Source: an uncultured Allomuricauda sp.
Lineage (GTDB): Bacteria > Bacteroidota > Bacteroidia > Flavobacteriales > Flavobacteriaceae
DNA length: 64,000 bases
Direction: 5' to 3'
NCBI RefSeq assembly: GCF_947501165.1
Contig: NZ_CANMUU010000001.1
Location: forward strand, 62,001 to 126,000
The notes below the pieces were generated by a model. The model ran no database searches. It was given only the letters and a program-made list of their open reading frames with translations, and had not been told where the DNA came from. Positions within the stretch are counted from its first letter, which is position 1. Each line of letters starts with the position of its first letter. The position numbers were made by a program, and so were the translations under genes. Of this stretch, positions 61,270-64,000 are shown piece by piece.

Positions 61270-63105
61270 TTAGAAGCTCCATATCCATGGAACCAAAACT
61301 ATTGTTGCAATAAAAAATAGGAGCAGCAACGGACCACCTACTTTTACATAATCCATAAATTGATATCCACCAGCAGTCATTACCATCGCATTGGTGGTTG
61401 TACCTACCGGGGTTAAAAAAGCAGTGGAAGCACTTACTGCTACAGCTATCATAAAAGGCTCTGGAGACACCCCTAATGTTGTGGATGCCATTATGGCTAT
61501 CGGTGCCATTAACACCGCTGTTGCCGAGTTGTTTATGGTTTGACTGAACATGGTGGTCAGCAGAAAAATTCCTGCCAATAAAGCTACCGGACTCAGAGCT
61601 CCCAGTGTATCCACCAAACTAGTGGCAGCTATTTGGGCCAACCCTGTTTTTTGAAGGGCCAACCCCATAGGAATCATAGCCGCAATCATGACCACACTGG
61701 TCCAACTGATTCCCTTGTAAGCCTTTGAAATAGGAACACAACCTGTAAGCATCATAATTCCTGCACAAATTAGGGCGGCTATAGCGCCAGGAAGGATATT
61801 CAACACCAAAAGCAAAACCATCAGAATTAAAGTACCTAGGGCAATGTAACTTCGGAATGTAAGTGTATCTACATTCTTTGAAAGTGCCTCGGGACTTCCT
61901 GAAATCACAACATTTTCATATAGGGATTTCAAGTTTTCAATCTTTTTCCATTGTCCTCGAATAATAAAGGCATCCCCTGCTTCAATTTTAATTCTTCCTT
62001 TCAGGGGTTTATTATTTCTTGATGCTGCCAGAAGTTGTACTTCCATTTGATTAAGGTAGTAACCAAGGCCAATGGTTTTGCCAACTAAAATCGATTTTGG
62101 GGTAATGATCATTTCTGCCATACCCACTTCTTGGTTTATGAATTCCTTTTTAAGTGTATCCATCTCTGGTTTAAGGGGGATAATCCCTAACTGAAAGGTC
62201 TGCATCAATCTGTCAATTGCTGCTGCATCCCCTTTGACAGTGATAATATCATGATAGCGCATCTCAGTTTCCGGACCAGGCATTTCCACAAACTCTGGTA
62301 TTCCTCTTAGTGGTTTGGGGTGCCTTCTTTTTAATCGCATCAATGACACATCATAAGTGCCTTCAAAATCCCAATCCTTTATCTGAGTGCCTATTAGGTT
62401 GGACATGGAACGAATTCTTAGGCGATAAATACTGTCAGCAATACTGTAATTTTCTATCCATTTATGCATCTCTTCGTCAATCGCCACCGGTTTGTTTTCA
62501 GTAGTGTGACTTGGCAAAAGCTTGTACCCGACATATCTGAAATACAGTATTGAGATAATCAACAAGGGAAGACCAATTAAACTAAACTCAAAAAAGGAAA
62601 ATCCTTGAAAGCCATTCTCTACCAATGAGTTACTCACAATAATGTTTGGAGGTGTGCCTGTTAGGGTCAAAAGCCCTCCCGTATTAGAACCGAATGCTAC
62701 CGGCATTAGCAATTTTGAAGGTAAACTCCCAGCACTCCATGCAGCAGCAACGGTCACAGGAAGTAAAGCTGCAACCGTACCCGTATTACTTACAAATCCG
62801 GATAACAGACTGGAACCGGTTGTGATGATTACCAAAAGTCTGGGAACATTTTTCTCAGCCCATTTTACAAAGTAACGTCCCGAAACCGCTGTCCAACCTG
62901 TCCTTGCCAATCCTTCCCCTATGATGAAAAGAGCAGCAATCATAATAACCGTTGTATTGCTAAAGCCGGATAAGGTTTCTTCAATATCCAGGATTCCGAA
63001 AAGAAATAACGAAATCATGGACATCAATGCTACCACATCAGGTGGGAATTTACCCCAAATGAAAAGTAAAATCGTAATACTCAGTATTACCAGCAGTGTG
63101 TACAT
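61270..63105 (-). CDS. SLC13-type anion transporter with two RCK-C domains
   Basis: A 611-residue membrane protein of the DASS family. Helices 1-6 lie in residues 1-200 with SNTGTVAALLPVTVAAA and FGSNTGGLLTLTGTPPNIIVSNSL (first SNT signature). Residues about 215-400 are two TrkA-C (RCK-C) regulatory domains. The remaining helices carry TINNSATAVLMAPIAI and LTPVGTTTNAMVM (second signature). It is expected to import dicarboxylates, sulfate or another anion with sodium. It lies 17 bases before pckA and may be cotranscribed with it. Confidence 0.92.
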   Translation of the reverse strand: MYTLLVILSITILLFIWGKFPPDVVALMSMISLFLFGILDIEETLSGFSNTTVIMIAALFIIGEGLARTGWTAVSGRYFVKWAEKNVPRLLVIITTGSSLLSGFVSNTGTVAALLPVTVAAAWSAGSLPSKLLMPVAFGSNTGGLLTLTGTPPNIIVSNSLVENGFQGFSFFEFSLIGLPLLIISILYFRYVGYKLLPSHTTENKPVAIDEEMHKWIENYSIADSIYRLRIRSMSNLIGTQIKDWDFEGTYDVSLMRLKRRHPKPLRGIPEFVEMPGPETEMRYHDIITVKGDAAAIDRLMQTFQLGIIPLKPEMDTLKKEFINQEVGMAEMIITPKSILVGKTIGLGYYLNQMEVQLLAASRNNKPLKGRIKIEAGDAFIIRGQWKKIENLKSLYENVVISGSPEALSKNVDTLTFRSYIALGTLILMVLLLVLNILPGAIAALICAGIMMLTGCVPISKAYKGISWTSVVMIAAMIPMGLALQKTGLAQIAATSLVDTLGALSPVALLAGIFLLTTMFSQTINNSATAVLMAPIAIMASTTLGVSPEPFMIAVAVSASTAFLTPVGTTTNAMVMTAGGYQFMDYVKVGGPLLLLFFIATIVLVPWIWSF

Positions 63106-63124
63106 AGCTCAAGATTGAATAAAA

Positions 63125-63916
63125 TCAGTCCAAAGCCAGTACCGGTATCTCTGAATGAAGCGTGAGCAACTTGGTCAAACGACCTTCAGAGGGTGTCCCG
63201 GCCACAGAGTGATTTCTTGGTAAAATGGCCAACAAATCTATATCCTTAACATTGATATAGTTTAATATTCCTTGTTCTATATCTTCATTCTTACTGAATG
63301 AATGCTCGGTATAAAAGTGCTCCAAATAATACTCCAAAAGATTCTCGTTCCTATCCACTATGGCTTCTTCTGCATAAACCGATTCTTTATAAATGGTAAG
63401 TACATGAACTTTAGAATTGAAAGTCCTTGCTATTGTCAATAGCATATTTAGAACCTCTTTGTCTTCTATTTCGTCTTTGCCCATAACCAATGCCATTTGT
63501 TTGGGTTGTTTGATTTCACACCCGTAAGGAACGGATATTACCGGGCAGTTGGCTTCTAAAACAAGCCGTGAGGTGTGGGTAATAGCCTCATCTGTGGTTT
63601 TATCCCCCATCGTACCCATAATAATCAAGTCGGCTTTTTGATTGATTTGTGTGATTAATATGGTTTCAATGACATTTCCCGAGACACTGTTAAAGACGGG
63701 CTCCTTTTTGGTCTTCACATTAAATGTGCCCAAGACCTTTCTGAAATTCTCATTTAACTCTTTCTCTTCGTTTTCAGTTGATGGCATCACCCCAACATAA
63801 AGAGCAAGTATATCGGTATCCCTGTTGGGACCAACAAAGTTCATAGTATACTCCAAAGCATTTACCGAAGCTTCAGAGAAATCAAAGGGAATCAGAATCT
63901 TATTTATAGTACTCAT
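63125..63916 (-). CDS. universal stress protein, tandem domains
   Basis: A 263-residue protein with two UspA-like domains (about 1-140 and 145-263). The first is complete: KILIPFDFSEASVNALEYTMNF and the nucleotide-binding GTMGDKTTDEAITHTSRLVLEA with its Gly loop. The second is degenerate; it lacks the second glycine loop (ILPRNHSVAGTPSEGRLTKLLT replaces it). It is a cytoplasmic stress protein, probably ATP-binding through the first domain. It is upstream of the SLC13 gene on the same strand by 19 bases. Confidence 0.9.
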   Translation of the reverse strand: MSTINKILIPFDFSEASVNALEYTMNFVGPNRDTDILALYVGVMPSTENEEKELNENFRKVLGTFNVKTKKEPVFNSVSGNVIETILITQINQKADLIIMGTMGDKTTDEAITHTSRLVLEANCPVISVPYGCEIKQPKQMALVMGKDEIEDKEVLNMLLTIARTFNSKVHVLTIYKESVYAEEAIVDRNENLLEYYLEHFYTEHSFSKNEDIEQGILNYINVKDIDLLAILPRNHSVAGTPSEGRLTKLLTLHSEIPVLALD

Positions 63917-64000
63917 ACCTAATAGTTTTAATATTCACATCAAATGTAGAACTGCCCTTTGACCTAAAATATGACAGAAATCAGCTTTGGGGTCATCAAG
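63917..64000. other. upstream region cut by the window edge
   Basis: The last 84 bases hold the likely usp promoter and no gene that can be supported. Confidence 0.5.
63941..63948 (-). promoter_or_regulatory. possible -7 box for the usp-SLC13-pckA group
   Basis: Minus-strand TACATTTG matches TAnnTTTG and lies about 25 bases before the usp start. No TTG appears at the -33 place (a TCAAAG is seen instead), so strength is uncertain. Confidence 0.45.

Overview
The window looks like a piece of a marine Flavobacteriaceae chromosome (Bacteroidota), close to the Muricauda/Allomuricauda type. The evidence is the gene content (a PorT-like protein, an ExbB-X-ExbD-ExbD operon, DUF4097 and DUF5916 proteins, a DUF2723/GT117 protein, the order rimP-nusA-infB-SPOR), the near absence of Shine-Dalgarno sequences, and several promoters of the Bacteroidota form TTG-N17-19-TAnnTTTG. 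Base composition is even and coding density is high. I see no prophage, insertion sequence, CRISPR array or integrated element. Most of the window is core genome.

Layout. 1-5.5 kb: start of a c-type cytochrome (cut by the window edge), a SPOR-domain protein, and the reverse operon rimP-nusA-infB. 5.5-12.7 kb: an HEIGH metallopeptidase lipoprotein, tRNA-Gln, a large DUF2723 membrane protein, a peroxiredoxin-like protein, a thioredoxin fold without its cysteines, and a metallophosphoesterase. 13-17.8 kb: an unrecognised membrane protein, polA and an NTF2-like lipoprotein. 18.1-24.4 kb: a tyrosine/homogentisate degradation cluster (MarR regulator, hpd, hmgA, fahA, flavin reductase-like protein, aromatic aminotransferase) with palindromic repeats between genes. 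24.5-27.7 kb: lipocalin-like lipoprotein and a DUF5916 outer-membrane protein.

28-35.7 kb: translation genes rplM-rpsI-rpsB-tsf and pyrH-frr, split by a reverse-strand ECF sigma factor/HEAT-repeat anti-sigma/two DUF4097 module. 35.8-45 kb: an MMPL/RND exporter, asnS, rpoN, a PAP2-related membrane protein, a PorT-like beta-barrel, the ExbB/ExbD energy-transducing operon and tRNA-Ser. 45-52 kb: asparaginase, a TatD nuclease, a retropepsin-like protease, and the 2-oxoglutarate dehydrogenase genes (E2, E1). 52-57 kb: galE, a DegT aminotransferase, KDO transferase and a sugar porter. 57-64 kb: a lipoprotein, HPF, 6-phosphofructokinase, PEP carboxykinase, an SLC13 transporter and a universal stress protein, a group suited to switching between glycolysis and growth on C4 acids.

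The most interesting signals are modest. They are (1) a MarR-hpd divergent control region in which the two opposing -7 boxes are themselves an inverted repeat next to a second palindrome; (2) four different REP-like palindromic elements, one of which supplies the last codons of the aminotransferase; (3) ribosomal protein S2 carrying a C-terminal helix-hairpin-helix extension, with a long stem-loop in the mRNA leader; (4) a terminator-like hairpin in the leader of rimP-nusA-infB; (5) the ECF module inserted between tsf and pyrH; and (6) a thioredoxin-fold protein whose active site reads WNEPS. I do not see a clearly new multi-gene system.
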